Assembly (NCBI GenBank): GCA_003050645.1
Contig: PEBX01000023.1
Span: forward strand, 1 to 40,222
Length of the DNA stretch: 40,222 nucleotides
Source: Candidatus Carbonibacillus altaicus
GTDB lineage: Bacteria; Bacillota; Bacilli; Thermicanales; DSM-22653
Direction: 5' to 3'
The stretch's first letter is position 1; every line of letters begins with the position of its first letter. Below are positions 40,138 to 40,222 of the stretch, one piece after another. The position numbers and the translations under genes were made by a program. The notes below the pieces were generated by a model. The model made no database searches. It saw only the letters and a list, made by a program, of their open reading frames with translations, and had not been told where the DNA came from.

Positions 40138-40222
40138 ATGACTGTCAAAGATCAAGTGTATGCCCGTCTTCTGGAACTGTCACCTCGATATGTGTCCGGA
40201 GAAGCGCTGGCTGCGTCGTTAG
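40138..40222 (+). CDS. birA: N-terminal start of biotin operon repressor / biotin-protein ligase BirA, 3' truncated by window edge
   Basis: ATG 40138 opens a frame to the window end: 28 residues, beginning TVKDQVYARLLELSP and continuing YVSGEALAASL, the first part of the winged helix-turn-helix of BirA. It follows cca, as in B. subtilis. The ligase domain is outside the window. AAAGGCAGGG at 40121-40130 is the likely ribosome binding site. Confidence 0.7.
   Translation, partial: MTVKDQVYARLLELSPRYVSGEALAASL

Overview
The window is a bacterial chromosome segment, most likely from a spore-forming member of the Bacillales. The evidence is spoIVA, a SpoVIF-family gene, a YphF-type lipoprotein gene, the RNA-binding trp regulator mtrB, Bacillus-type qcrABC, and a gene order closely following the B. 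subtilis arc from yphB to birA. The futalosine menaquinone genes and the fairly GC-rich coding sequence would suit an Alicyclobacillaceae-like lineage; that is inference. Nearly everything is on the + strand. Only two genes (3763-4128 and 35659-36537) are on the - strand. No rRNA, tRNA, CRISPR, IS element or prophage was seen.

Layout. (1) 1-7048: end of a YIEGIA-family gene and its small partner, der, gpsA, a SpoVIF-family gene, a small - strand gene, a DUF2768 membrane protein, a YphF-like lipoprotein and spoIVA with two sigma-E-like promoters. (2) 7382-14712: folE, mtrB (TRAP), an unknown membrane-anchored protein, then a quinone block: hepS, menG, a UbiA prenyltransferase (mqnP-like), a UbiX flavin prenyltransferase (mqnM-like), mqnA, hepT, and ndk. 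(3) 14936-29372: cheR, aroC, aroB, trpEDCFBA, hisC, tyrA, aroA, i.e. the aromatic supraoperon. (4) 29673-32713: an amidohydrolase-like protein without its metal motif, an ECF sigma factor with a two-helix membrane partner, an IDEAL-domain protein and a DUF2487 protein. (5) 32897-35448: the menaquinol:cytochrome c reductase qcrABC plus an extra monohaem cytochrome c. (6) 35659-40222: a YitT-family protein, a MazG-like pyrophosphohydrolase, dapB, mgsA, cca and the start of birA.

The genes work around chorismate. AroB, AroA and AroC make it. TrpE takes it to tryptophan, TyrA serves tyrosine after mutase action, and MqnA takes it to menaquinone. HepS/HepT supply the side chain, and the reduced quinone feeds QcrABC. 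The most striking regulatory feature is the trpE leader (about 18290-18619). It has a sigma-A promoter, a 5' stem-loop, twelve triplet positions at an exact 5-nt period (nine of them GAG), a 19-bp antiterminator overlapping those triplets, and a terminator. The terminator's 3' strand carries the trpE ribosome binding site and its U-tract ends one base before the start codon. The cognate regulator gene, mtrB, is 10 kb upstream with its ligand residues conserved.

A second window-wide pattern is that many intergenic spacers consist partly of short, degenerate tandem repeats (units 12-27 nt, 2 to 4.5 copies), often touching ribosome binding sites, stop codons or a promoter -10 element. A third is a 97-nt stretch, 95/97 identical, shared by qcrC and the adjacent cytochrome c gene, pointing to recent duplication or gene conversion. 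Relative to the B. subtilis order, hbs, aroH, ypiA, bshB1 and bshA are not seen at their usual places.
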